Positions 5,550 to 12,937 of a stretch of DNA of 16,654 bases are shown one piece after another. The stretch is from positions 1 through 16,654 of the forward strand of contig DMAP01000377.1 of assembly GCA_003446975.1 (NCBI GenBank), in the 5' to 3' direction. The translations under genes were made by a program, and so were the position numbers. Below the pieces are notes generated by a model that worked only from the letters and a program-made list of their open reading frames with translations, did no database searches and was not told the DNA's origin. Source of the stretch: Clostridiales bacterium (GTDB lineage: Bacteria > Bacillota > Clostridia > Tissierellales > Dethiosulfatibacteraceae). Within the stretch, counting starts at the first letter, position 1, and each line of letters begins with the position of its first letter.

Positions 5550-8432
5550 TTAGAATCTTCTTCTCTTGAACAATCCCAGGAGTGATAACAGAGCTCCTGC
5601 TCCGTATATAAAGAGCGGTGTGTCTACTCCTGTATCCGGTATCGCCAAAGGCACTTCCTCCACAATAACAACCTCTTCCTCTTCTTCAACAACAGGTACC
5701 TCAAGCGGCACTTCCGGTTCTTCTACTATGATTTCCTCAATCGGTTCAACAACAGTTACTGTGGCTGATGCTGACACGAATGGTGCTTGGTTGTCGGAAG
5801 CTGTGGCGTTGTTTGTTAATGTGCCTGCAACCATTGGTATATAGGTCACTGTAAATGTTCTGGTGGCTCCAGGAGCCAATGATGTGACTACTTCGCTAAA
5901 TCCAATTAGAGGATCGGCAACCGTTACATTGGTCAAAGTGCCATTCCCAGTATTTCTCAGCACTATTGTATAGGTGATGGTATCGCCTACATCAACTGTG
6001 GTTGCGTTGGCTGTCTTGGTCAGGCTCATGGAATAAGTTGTTGTAGTTGGAATCCTTGACCATAGTGCATATAGCGTCACATCTTCCGCTGGCATGTCGA
6101 AGGAGGATCCAACTGCTCTTGCTGTTCCTGATCCGTCTGCCATTGTGTTCCAGCCGTTGAAATTGTAGCCGGATCTGGTGAATCCATTAGCCTTGACTGT
6201 AACTGTATCCATATAGGTATATGGATTATTTTCATCTGTCATGGTGCCGGACCCACCGTTTGCCATATAATAAACATTGTATGGATTGGCTGTATAGTAG
6301 AAGGTTATCTCGTTGTCATCGCCAACATCTATGGTTATACTCTGTGATGTTGGTGCGACAGCTGTATACCCGGTGATGGAGATGGCCGACTCTGTCACAG
6401 TTGATCCAAAGGTTTGCTCATCCACCACTTTTGGTGGTGCCAGCTGATCATCGGTTTCCTGTTCCAGATAGTATACTGTATAATAGTGTCCGTCTGTCGG
6501 AATGTAGAAGACCTTAATCAGATTGCTTGCAGGATTTGATGTGATAGACAATGGTAATCCTTCAGTTTTTTCCACCTTATAGCCTGTTATGTTCTTGTCC
6601 GGGTAAGTTGTGATTTGGCTGCCAAATACTGCCGATCCTGTTACTGTCTTGCTATTGTCGATCGTCCCATCGTAGTAGTATTCAATTGTGTAATCGAAGT
6701 TGTCTTTCACATAGTAAATCTTGATGACATTCTCATCCTCATCTGATGTGATGGTCATCGGCAGATTGTCTGTTGATCCCAGCTTATAACCATCTATCAC
6801 TTTATCTGGATAGGTTGTGATTTGACTACCAAACACTCCTGTTCCTGTTACTGTCTTGCTGGTATCGATGGTATTGTCATAATAGTATTCGATAGAGTAT
6901 CCGAAGCTGTCCTTGACATAATATATCTTTATGACGTTACTGGATGGTGTTGATGTGATGGTCAATGGCAAACCAATCACTTCATCAAATATATATCCGT
7001 CGATGACCTTGTCTGTGTATGTGGTCACTAGGCTGCCAAGTATTCCTGAATCTACTTCAGTTTTCGTATTGTCTATGGTTCCATCATAGTAATATTCGAC
7101 GGTGTAACCAAAGGTATCTTTGCCATAGTAAACCCTCAATACATTGTTGGCTGGATTGGATGTGATTGTCATTGGCAATGTGAGCACCTGGTCCAGTTTA
7201 TAACCATCTATCACCTTGTCCGGATAGGTTGTTATCTGGCTACCAAACACTGCTGTTCCTGTTACCGTCTTGCTGGTATCGATGATATTGTCATAATAAT
7301 ACTCAATTGAGTATCCAAAGCTGTCTTTGACATAATAAACCTTGATCACATTGTTGGATGGTGTCGCTGATATGGTGATCGGTGTGTTGTCGCTATCAAA
7401 AACATAACCATCCTTGGGTTGAGGTGAGTAGGTTGAAGCCTGACTGCCAAACAATGCTGATCCTGTTGTAGTCAGTGTGTCATCCTTAACACCATCATAG
7501 TAGTACTCGACGGTGTAACCGAATGTGTCCTTAATATAATAAACCTTCAATACGTTATTAGTTGCATCATTGGTGATTGTCATCGGCAACGTATCAACTG
7601 AATCCAGCTTGTAGCCTGTGATGACTTTATTGGGATAAGTGGTGATTTGACTGCCGAGCAGAGCTGTGTCATTTACGGTCTTGCTGTTGTCAATAATTCC
7701 GTCATAGTAGTACTCAATGGTATATCCATAGGTGTCATATACATAGTAAATATTGATTGAGTCATTTTCACCTGTCACATTGATCTGTGTCGGTTGGTCT
7801 GGTGCCAGTCTGTAATCTGCAACTGTGGGATGAGGTGGCAGGTTCACCATTCCTGTCTGTACAGTGTAGACCAGCAATGGGTTTGGATCTATACCGGGAA
7901 CTCTTGTGATAGTGCCCAATATATAGTAATTGACAATGTAGCCGTTTAGTATATCCACCGATACGCCATCAATCCCATGCCCCCCTGTCGCTTCAGTTAT
8001 GATGCTTAGCGTAAACGGGCTTGTTAATTGGAGTCCGCCTAAATCAAAGCTGGCTACCACCCAATAATATCCTGCTTTCTTTGGTGGTGTCGGATAATTG
8101 ATGGAATATGGGGTCCCATTGACCACCAAATCCACCGTAGGATCTGCTGCGGTATCCACATTGAAATTTGGAATGGATGTACCGTTATAAGTGATGCTTA
8201 CAACATCCTTAAGATCAGCAATGATTCCTATGAACAACGTATTGTCCTCTACCCAAATTAGTCTAACTTCTGTCAGTCCATTTGTAGAAGCGCCTGAAGT
8301 GTCCAGAATTGCGGAATCTGCTGTGTAGTTGAGTGTTGGTGTGAGATTGTAGTCTGCAAAAGCTGATATATTGGAGCTTATCAGCAATAATAGAACCATC
8401 AGCAAAGCCAACAATTTCTTGTTTGTCTTCAT
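5550..8432 (-). CDS. Sortase-anchored surface protein with MucBP-like repeats, InlB-type repeat and DUF11-like domain
   Basis: The protein has 960 residues from the ATG at 8432, with AGGAGG eight bases upstream. Residues 1-27 are a signal peptide (KK, a hydrophobic core, then AFA-D). Residues 28-230 are a unique beta-rich region. Residues 233-646 hold six tandem MucBP-like units of 68-70 residues (D-x-F-G-Y-T-x-E-Y-Y-Y-D start), and 647-715 is a diverged seventh. Residues 717-792 match an InlB B-repeat/Listeria-Bacteroides type unit (YYMANGGSG, GYNFNGWNT, LYALW). Residues 801-895 resemble DUF11 (TKTANATTVDVGDTITYTIVLRN). An acidic V/E/P-rich spacer (896-930) leads to IPDTG (931-935), a hydrophobic helix and KRRRF, a sorting signal for attachment to peptidoglycan by sortase. 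It is probably an adhesin or surface-layer decoration; the ligand is unknown. No sortase gene is in the window. Confidence 0.88.
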   Translation of the reverse strand: MKTNKKLLALLMVLLLLISSNISAFADYNLTPTLNYTADSAILDTSGASTNGLTEVRLIWVEDNTLFIGIIADLKDVVSITYNGTSIPNFNVDTAADPTVDLVVNGTPYSINYPTPPKKAGYYWVVASFDLGGLQLTSPFTLSIITEATGGHGIDGVSVDILNGYIVNYYILGTITRVPGIDPNPLLVYTVQTGMVNLPPHPTVADYRLAPDQPTQINVTGENDSINIYYVYDTYGYTIEYYYDGIIDNSKTVNDTALLGSQITTYPNKVITGYKLDSVDTLPMTITNDATNNVLKVYYIKDTFGYTVEYYYDGVKDDTLTTTGSALFGSQASTYSPQPKDGYVFDSDNTPITISATPSNNVIKVYYVKDSFGYSIEYYYDNIIDTSKTVTGTAVFGSQITTYPDKVIDGYKLDQVLTLPMTITSNPANNVLRVYYGKDTFGYTVEYYYDGTIDNTKTEVDSGILGSLVTTYTDKVIDGYIFDEVIGLPLTITSTPSSNVIKIYYVKDSFGYSIEYYYDNTIDTSKTVTGTGVFGSQITTYPDKVIDGYKLGSTDNLPMTITSDEDENVIKIYYVKDNFDYTIEYYYDGTIDNSKTVTGSAVFGSQITTYPDKNITGYKVEKTEGLPLSITSNPASNLIKVFYIPTDGHYYTVYYLEQETDDQLAPPKVVDEQTFGSTVTESAISITGYTAVAPTSQSITIDVGDDNEITFYYTANPYNVYYMANGGSGTMTDENNPYTYMDTVTVKANGFTRSGYNFNGWNTMADGSGTARAVGSSFDMPAEDVTLYALWSRIPTTTTYSMSLTKTANATTVDVGDTITYTIVLRNTGNGTLTNVTVADPLIGFSEVVTSLAPGATRTFTVTYIPMVAGTLTNNATASDNQAPFVSASATVTVVEPIEEIIVEEPEVPLEVPVVEEEEEVVIVEEVPLAIPDTGVDTPLFIYGAGALLSLLGLFKRRRF
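5628..5642 (-). other. Sortase sorting motif IPDTG in the surface protein
   Basis: Codons for IPDTG, 30 residues from the C terminus, are followed by a hydrophobic stretch (LFIYGAGALLSLLGLF) and a basic tail. The first position is I instead of the L of LPxTG, a variant that some sortases accept. Confidence 0.75.
6495..7736 (-). repeat. Six tandem MucBP-like coding repeats, about 207 bp each
   Basis: Units start at protein residues 233, 302, 370, 439, 508 and 577, with periods of 69, 68, 69, 69 and 69 residues; the last runs 70 residues before the diverged copy. Units 2 and 4 share an opening (DTFGYTVEYYYDG) and units 3 and 5 share another (DSFGYSIEYYYDN), so copies alternate in type. The repeats are in frame. 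Confidence 0.9.
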
Positions 8433-8514
8433 TTTTTACACCTCCTGTGTAATATCTATCTTTACCGAGTTTTATCTGTCTTATTGAGCATTTACTTTCA
8501 AAAGCTTGTAAATT

Positions 8515-8520
8515 ATTATA
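8515..8520 (-). promoter_or_regulatory. Possible -10 element for the surface protein gene
   Basis: The minus strand reads TATAAT about 80 bases upstream of the start codon. The -35 position is A/T-rich with no good match. The element lies inside the left arm of an imperfect inverted repeat (8511-8527 with 8567-8581). Confidence 0.35.
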
Positions 8521-8611
8521 TCAAAAATCAATTACATTTTAATTACATGCAGTTTGTTTTTGAAAGTTTTTGATAATAATTTTCTTTTAATAAAAAATGT
8601 CGTTTACTTAT

Positions 8612-8643
8612 CAAAAAAGCAACCGTTTTTGTCTCCGGTTGCT
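8612..8643 (-). terminator. Rho-independent terminator of the isomerase-phosphatase operon
   Basis: A perfect 8-bp stem (AGCAACCG 8618-8625 with CGGTTGCT 8636-8643) and a 10-base loop are followed on the minus strand by six T. It lies 27 bases beyond the stop of the CysQ-type gene. Confidence 0.88.
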
Positions 8644-8669
8644 CAAATACATAAATAATCTTAAAAAAA

Positions 8670-9455
8670 CTATAACACCAGCTTATTTTCCAGACGGTTT
8701 AATATATAAAATCCCTTATGGTTGGCGCTATCTTTTCGGTTGTAAGTCATCTCGCTATCATCCATCTGTCTCAATATTCCACCCGCCTCTTCGATGATGC
8801 ATTGCATGGCCGCCGTGTCCCACTCCATTGTCAGCCCGAAACGATAATAGATGTCCGCCTCGCCTTTTGCAATTAGGCACCCCTTAAGAGATGATCCGGC
8901 ATGGACAATCTCTCCGATTTTTTGTTTGTTCATATCCACCAGTCTATCTATCACAGGGTATCGATGGGATCTGCTATGGAGCATAATCAGGTTCTCAGTT
9001 TTTGACGAGACATTTATTCGTATGGACCGTTTGATGTCCTGATGGCTGCTGAATTCTTTTATATAATAAGCTCCCCGACCCTGTGAAGCATAGTAAACCT
9101 CATCCAGGACTGGGATATAGATGACTCCCAAGACAGCCTTGCTCCTATAAATCAGTGCTATGTTGACAGAAAACTCCCCGTTCCTTTTAATAAACTCCTT
9201 GGTACCATCCAAAGGATCCACCATCCAACAATAATCGGATTCAAGTCTTTTTAAATCATCAACCGACTCCTCAGCCAATATGGCCATGTCGGGGTAATGC
9301 GTCCTTAACGCATGGACGATATATTCATTGGCTAGTCTATCCGCCTTGGTTAACGGTGAGTCGTCATCTTTGTAGTCTATCCTGAAATCTGTTTGGTAAA
9401 TATCCAGAATGATTTGACCTGCCTCATAAGCAATCCTGACAATTTTTTCAGTCAT
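8670..9455 (-). CDS. cysQ: CysQ-type 3'(2'),5'-bisphosphate nucleotidase, inositol monophosphatase superfamily
   Basis: The protein has 261 residues from the ATG at 9455. This start gives MTEKIVRIAYEAGQIILDIY, which matches the usual N terminus of CysQ; an ATG at 9485 would add ten residues and overlap the upstream gene by 14 bases. Neither start has a strong ribosome site, so translation may be coupled to the isomerase gene. Metal-binding motifs of the superfamily are present: EES (62-64), DPLDGT (80-85) and WDTAA (212-216). GSSLKGCLIAKGEADIYYRFG supports the CysQ branch over plain inositol phosphatase. Known CysQ enzymes turn 3'-phosphoadenosine 5'-phosphate into AMP and so relieve its toxicity and recycle sulfate-assimilation by-products. 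It is the second gene of a two-gene operon with a mannose-6-phosphate isomerase; the link between the two is not obvious. Confidence 0.85.
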   Translation of the reverse strand: MTEKIVRIAYEAGQIILDIYQTDFRIDYKDDDSPLTKADRLANEYIVHALRTHYPDMAILAEESVDDLKRLESDYCWMVDPLDGTKEFIKRNGEFSVNIALIYRSKAVLGVIYIPVLDEVYYASQGRGAYYIKEFSSHQDIKRSIRINVSSKTENLIMLHSRSHRYPVIDRLVDMNKQKIGEIVHAGSSLKGCLIAKGEADIYYRFGLTMEWDTAAMQCIIEEAGGILRQMDDSEMTYNRKDSANHKGFYILNRLENKLVL

Positions 9456-9471
9456 ATGTTCCGCTTGATGC

Positions 9472-10413
9472 TCAAATAGCCACATAACTTTTTACAAGGG
9501 TCATCTTTCCCTCCAACTCGTATGGACCCATAACCGCAGGTATGAGGTAGGAGTCCCCTTTTCTTATTCTTTCCCTTTTGTCTCCACCGTGGATGATGTC
9601 TCCCTCTCCTGAAACACAGGTAAAAATATGGAATCTGTTCCTGTCTGAAGTTTGGTAGAGAGAGTCCTGAACTTCGTATACTTCAACATTGAAGTCCGCC
9701 GGTAGATTGTATTCCTTGATCTGGTTGCCTTTGTGGGTCAGAAGCATATAATCGCTTTCAATATCTCGGTTTTCAAAGTCAAGAACCTCGTAGGCCTGAG
9801 CCAGATCCAGTTCTCTCCCTCTATTATAGTCAAATATCCTGAACTCTTTTTCCACGTTCTGGTGGATTTCAAGCAAAGTAATATTTTCTCCAATGGCATG
9901 GAGTAATCCGCTCTTCACATAAAACATATCTCCGGCCTTTATGAAGACCTTGTTGATACAATCTTCATAATGATCATTTTCTAGTGCTTCCTTAAACTGC
10001 TCTTTTGTACAGCCTTTGATGCCCAAATATAGATAGGCTCCTGGATCGGCGTCAATCACATACCAAGCCTCTGTCCGTCCGCCACTCAATCCCATTTCTT
10101 TTGCATAGGCTTCTGACGGATGAACCTGTATGGACAATTTCTCATCTGTGGTGATTATTTTGATACTTAGGGGAAACCAACTTGTATCCACTTTTGCTCC
10201 CATCAGTTTCTGCCCGTATTCATCCATCAGATTTTGGAGAGTCATGCCTCTAAATGGACCATTTTCAACTTCACTGATTGCATATTCATGACATGCGATG
10301 TCCCAGCTTTCGCCAATTTTTATATTTTCTGGCAGATTATCCCTAAATGATGCCAGCCTATTACCACCCCAGATTTTCTCTTTGTATATACTTTTAAACT
10401 TTATTGGATACAT
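9472..10413 (-). CDS. manA: Mannose-6-phosphate isomerase, class I
   Basis: The protein has 313 residues from the ATG at 10413, with AAGGAGTGA upstream. It interconverts mannose 6-phosphate and fructose 6-phosphate, feeding mannose into glycolysis or supplying precursors for GDP-mannose and surface sugars. The zinc site of the class I cupin enzymes is visible: QVHP (96-99), TEAWYV with E115, and H172 in LLHAIG. The catalytic arginine region reads EFRIFDYNR (R192). At about 310 residues it matches the short Bacillus/Clostridium form rather than the 390-residue enterobacterial form. It is the first gene of an operon with the CysQ-type phosphatase 16 bases downstream, behind a near-consensus promoter. 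A role in making mannose-containing envelope material is possible but inferred. Confidence 0.9.
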   Translation of the reverse strand: MYPIKFKSIYKEKIWGGNRLASFRDNLPENIKIGESWDIACHEYAISEVENGPFRGMTLQNLMDEYGQKLMGAKVDTSWFPLSIKIITTDEKLSIQVHPSEAYAKEMGLSGGRTEAWYVIDADPGAYLYLGIKGCTKEQFKEALENDHYEDCINKVFIKAGDMFYVKSGLLHAIGENITLLEIHQNVEKEFRIFDYNRGRELDLAQAYEVLDFENRDIESDYMLLTHKGNQIKEYNLPADFNVEVYEVQDSLYQTSDRNRFHIFTCVSGEGDIIHGGDKRERIRKGDSYLIPAVMGPYELEGKMTLVKSYVAI

Positions 10414-10456
10414 AATGTCTCACTCCTTAAATCGATTTAATTCGGTATATTATACT

Positions 10457-10485
10457 ATTATACTCATTTTATTCAGTTATGGCAA
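10457..10485 (-). promoter_or_regulatory. Near-consensus sigma-A promoter for the manA-cysQ operon
   Basis: On the minus strand TTGCCA (10485-10480) and TATAAT (10462-10457) are separated by exactly 17 bases. A second TATAAT lies just downstream. The start of transcription is predicted near 10450, giving a leader of under 40 bases. Confidence 0.75.
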
Positions 10486-10536
10486 TATGACATCAACAGG
10501 GTGACATAAATCGCTATGCGTGTGCTATAGACATTT

Positions 10537-10550
10537 GTAACATATGTTAC
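10537..10550. promoter_or_regulatory. Perfect 14-bp palindrome, candidate CRP/FNR-family operator
   Basis: GTAACATATGTTAC is its own reverse complement. Its centre (10543.5) lies about 41.5 bases before the start predicted from the TATATT -10 element at 10573-10578, the standard position of a class II CRP/FNR-type activator site. The -35 position (cgtcat) is poor, as expected for an activated promoter. The regulator is not in the window. Confidence 0.6.
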
Positions 10551-10572
10551 GTCATCTATTTTTGTTGTGTAG

Positions 10573-10578
10573 TATATT
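10573..10578 (+). promoter_or_regulatory. -10 element of the hemerythrin operon promoter
   Basis: TATATT lies 50 bases before the ATG at 10628, with TATTAT overlapping it at 10575-10580 as an alternative. A short dyad (TTTATC-AAAT-GATAAA, 10582-10597) covers the predicted start of transcription. Confidence 0.5.
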
Positions 10579-10627
10579 ATGTTTATCAAATGATAAAAAA
10601 TATCAAATAAATCGATAGAGGTATACA

Positions 10628-11257
10628 ATGAGCGCTTTTTTAGGACCTATACATTATTGGATGTACAAAAAAATCAATTATCATGAGGCTCTCGTGGACA
10701 GAATCATAGATTATGCAAAGGGACAAGACGTAGATATGAATGAAATGATAGGCAACGCCAACAACAGATTTGGCTCTCCTGTCATCGGAGAACTGAGCGA
10801 TGTCATCACCCACACCAACATTCATGGATGGCTTCAGGAAAGGGTTACAAGCGTGGAGTCAAGGATAGCTTATATAGTGACTTGTCTTATTGATAATGAC
10901 TGGTTATCGCTTGAAGATTTAGAGAAGGTGTTTGAGAAATTCGGAACAGATACCGCAAAGGATTACTTTGGCAGCGGCATCAATGCCGAGGGACTCTTCA
11001 AAGCCATCAATAATGTTCTTCTGGAAGGGATGCCATGCGACAGCATAAACAAGCCGGTTCATAATGATGGAAAGTCATTCGGCTGGATTAGAACAAGATG
11101 TATACATCAGGAATATTGGAGTGCTGTGGATGGGGATATTGAAAACTTCTACAGACTCAGGAATTCTTTTATAAAAGGCTTTGTCTCATCTTTTGGAAAC
11201 ACTTTCGAATTTAAGGTGCTGGACGAGGGTACCAATCTAATCACCGAGGTGGCGTAA
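10628..11257 (+). CDS. Uncharacterised protein encoded upstream of a hemerythrin-like protein
   Basis: The protein has 209 residues. The ATG at 10628 follows GAGG with a seven-base spacer. It looks soluble: there is no signal peptide or membrane segment. The N terminus is MSAFLGPIHYWMYKKI; the C-terminal part has RTRCIHQEYWSAVDGD followed by FYRLRNSFIKGF. Cysteines at 86, 137 and 158 and histidines at 9, 62, 66, 145 and 160 could bind a metal or heme, but this is only a possibility. I do not recognise a named family. The stop and the next start share a base (TAATG), so translation is probably coupled to the hemerythrin-like gene and the two products likely work together. The shared promoter carries a perfect palindrome at an activator position. 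Confidence 0.8.
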   Translation: MSAFLGPIHYWMYKKINYHEALVDRIIDYAKGQDVDMNEMIGNANNRFGSPVIGELSDVITHTNIHGWLQERVTSVESRIAYIVTCLIDNDWLSLEDLEKVFEKFGTDTAKDYFGSGINAEGLFKAINNVLLEGMPCDSINKPVHNDGKSFGWIRTRCIHQEYWSAVDGDIENFYRLRNSFIKGFVSSFGNTFEFKVLDEGTNLITEVA

Positions 11258-11811
11258 TGAACGGAATAGAGTTGATGATAGACGAGCACAAATACATTAA
11301 GAGGATGCTTCAGGTTTTGAGAAAAGCCTCTTTCAATTTGCTAAAGGGTGAAAAACCAGCCTATGATGATTTTTACAGAATGATTGATTTTGTCAAGACC
11401 TATGCTGATGACCATCACCATGGAAAAGAAGAGAAGCTTCTATTTAATCGCATGGAAGAGGAACTTGGTGATATTGGAAAAGTAATCATCAAAAATGGAA
11501 TGCTGGTAGAGCATGATATGGGGAGATTCCACATGGCTGAACTAAGAAAAGCCCTAGAAGAATCAAAAAAAGGTAATGAGGAAGCCAAGCTTGACATCAT
11601 TGCCAATGCTGTAGGTTATGCCAATCTTCTTGATCGTCACATAGATAAAGAGGACAATGTGGTTTACCGTTTCGCTGAAAGAGAGCTTTCAACTGAAATA
11701 CTTGAGGAAATCAATCTGCAGTGCCAGGAGTTTGAGTCGAATCAAGCAAATCTCGGTATACAAGACAAATACATAGCCCTTGTTGATGAACTGGAGAGAA
11801 AGTATCATTGA
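11257..11811 (+). CDS. Hemerythrin HHE-domain protein
   Basis: The protein has 184 residues. The start ATG overlaps the previous stop by one base. It is an all-helical HHE cation-binding domain with the expected ligands: H11 in DEHKYIKRM, the DDHHHGKEE segment (H53-H55, E58-E59), H86 in VEHDMGRFH and H128 with E132 in RHIDKED. These form a two-iron site that in characterised relatives binds oxygen or nitric oxide or helps repair iron-sulfur centres. The carboxy-terminal 40 residues continue past the domain. Its partner is the unknown protein just upstream, under one promoter. In an anaerobe a role in sensing or detoxifying O2 or NO is likely, but that is inferred from the family. Confidence 0.88.
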   Translation: MNGIELMIDEHKYIKRMLQVLRKASFNLLKGEKPAYDDFYRMIDFVKTYADDHHHGKEEKLLFNRMEEELGDIGKVIIKNGMLVEHDMGRFHMAELRKALEESKKGNEEAKLDIIANAVGYANLLDRHIDKEDNVVYRFAERELSTEILEEINLQCQEFESNQANLGIQDKYIALVDELERKYH

Positions 11812-11824
11812 ACAACATAATTCT

Positions 11825-11850
11825 GCCCTTGTAATCTCAAGGGCTTTTTT
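11825..11850 (+). terminator. Rho-independent terminator of the hemerythrin operon
   Basis: A perfect 7-bp stem (GCCCTTG with CAAGGGC) and a six-base loop are followed by six T. It starts 14 bases after the stop codon. Confidence 0.92.
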
Positions 11851-11889
11851 AATGTCATCGCACTTACATATTATACTTTCGACTTTTTA

Positions 11890-11918
11890 TCGACACTGCC
11901 TGCTTATTATAGTATTAT
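11890..11918 (+). promoter_or_regulatory. Sigma-A-type promoter for the duplicated membrane protein
   Basis: TCGACA (11890-11895, five of six to TTGACA) and TATTAT (11913-11918) are separated by 17 bases. The leader to the start at 11948 is short, about 23 bases, and carries the ribosome site. Confidence 0.7.
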
Positions 11919-11947
11919 TCTAGTGAAGGATTCCTAAGGAGGTCACT

Positions 11948-12934
11948 TTGTATTTTAATTATGCAATTTTGAGTCTGTCTATTTTCTGTTTGATTGTTTT
12001 TAAATTGTCTATCGTCAGTCTAATGGTATCATACCAATCAGGCAATTGGTTTTTTGTTGTTATCAAACTGATCATTATTATTTTTTTGTGTTATGAAATT
12101 GCAAGAGAATGGTTAAACAATATACTGCCCAAAAAAAACACAATCAACCGAACAGCTTATGACAGAAGCTTTTTGTCTGTCTTCATAGCTGTTGTCGGCG
12201 GGGCTATGCTCACTTCGGTACTGAACCACTTCGTGAATCTGGGTCCTGTTGTTGCATCATGCATCGTGGGACTGATAGGTGTTGTGGTTTTGAAAAAGTA
12301 TCAGATTCCAATCTATTGCGGTTCTTTTGTGGGAATGGCAAGCTTGGGGGTTCTGACGAATTATTGGAGTATATTGCTTGCAGCCGGTTTCTCCGGGTTG
12401 TTATTCCTAATTGCTGGCAATGTTTTTATAGGCTTTGGGGGAAAACTCGGAGCCATAGCTTATTTTGGAACCTTCTTGGTTGCTGTTATGACAGGTAGTA
12501 TTTCTGAAACCCTTCACCCAAATCTTATCCTAATCGATTACCGGTTGTTTCTCTATTTCATTTTGGCTGCAGTGGCCACCTATGTCTTCAATAAAAAATC
12601 TATTTATGGGGCAGTTCCCAGCTCGGCACTGGTAGGATTGCTGTTTGGCCTTCTGATTCCTTTCATACATGGCGGATCCAGTGGTTCTTTGACCGTTGGC
12701 GCTTTCTGCGGTACCTTCATCGGTATGTCAGCGACCAATCGTTTAAAAAGTGTATGGCATATTATTTTGGCCGGCATCATCGGCTCTCTTATTTTTACCT
12801 ATACCCAACACTATTTTATTGGGTTAGGTGGCAAACTGGGTGCTATGGCCTTTGTTGCCAGTATATCTACATCTGGTTTTTTTGATTTTTGGCGAAACAA
12901 AAGACCTCGCAATAAAGGTCTTTCAGAACGGTAG
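11948..12934 (+). CDS. Polytopic membrane protein with an internal duplication and GGKLGA motifs
   Basis: The protein has 328 residues from a TTG start at 11948, chosen for the strong ribosome site AAGGAGGT ending four bases before it. It is hydrophobic throughout, with roughly ten membrane segments and a basic tail. The two halves carry the same unit: CGSFVGM, a helix, then FIGFGGKLGAIAY at residues 124-172, and CGTFIGM, a helix, then FIGLGGKLGAMAF at 254-302, a spacing of 130 residues. Each is preceded by a small-residue helix (ASCIVGLIG and SSALVGLLFG). A duplicated fold with conserved glycine and lysine loops suggests a transporter or channel, but I do not recognise a named family and give no substrate. 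It has its own promoter, and its coding end contains a hairpin that may terminate the converging ABC-F gene. Confidence 0.8.
   Translation: MYFNYAILSLSIFCLIVFKLSIVSLMVSYQSGNWFFVVIKLIIIIFLCYEIAREWLNNILPKKNTINRTAYDRSFLSVFIAVVGGAMLTSVLNHFVNLGPVVASCIVGLIGVVVLKKYQIPIYCGSFVGMASLGVLTNYWSILLAAGFSGLLFLIAGNVFIGFGGKLGAIAYFGTFLVAVMTGSISETLHPNLILIDYRLFLYFILAAVATYVFNKKSIYGAVPSSALVGLLFGLLIPFIHGGSSGSLTVGAFCGTFIGMSATNRLKSVWHIILAGIIGSLIFTYTQHYFIGLGGKLGAMAFVASISTSGFFDFWRNKRPRNKGLSER
12893..12923 (-). terminator. Terminator of the ABC-F gene, inside the converging coding end
   Basis: A perfect 8-bp stem (AAAGACCT 12900-12907 with AGGTCTTT 12916-12923) lies 15 bases past the ABC-F stop. On the minus strand the stem is followed by tgtttcgcc, so the T-run is TTTTGTTT with the last stem bases. 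The plus-strand flank (cagaacgg) has no T-run, so it suits only the minus strand. Confidence 0.65.
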
Positions 12935-12937
12935 TAT

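Noticed and set aside
5566..5844. A 92-residue plus-strand reading frame rich in Ser and Thr
   Set aside because: It is the antisense of the acidic E/V/P spacer and DUF11-like region of the surface protein; the composition follows from that strand, and the surface gene has signal peptide, domains and ribosome site.
6495..7736. Evenly spaced repeats as a CRISPR array
   Set aside because: The period is about 207 bp, the units are in-frame MucBP-like domains and there are no short identical repeats with unique spacers.
8433..8600. A c-di-GMP or other riboswitch in the leader of the surface protein gene
   Set aside because: Given the c-di-GMP genes nearby I looked for a GEMM-like core; the leader is A/T-rich with no conserved riboswitch sequence and no structured G/C stems.
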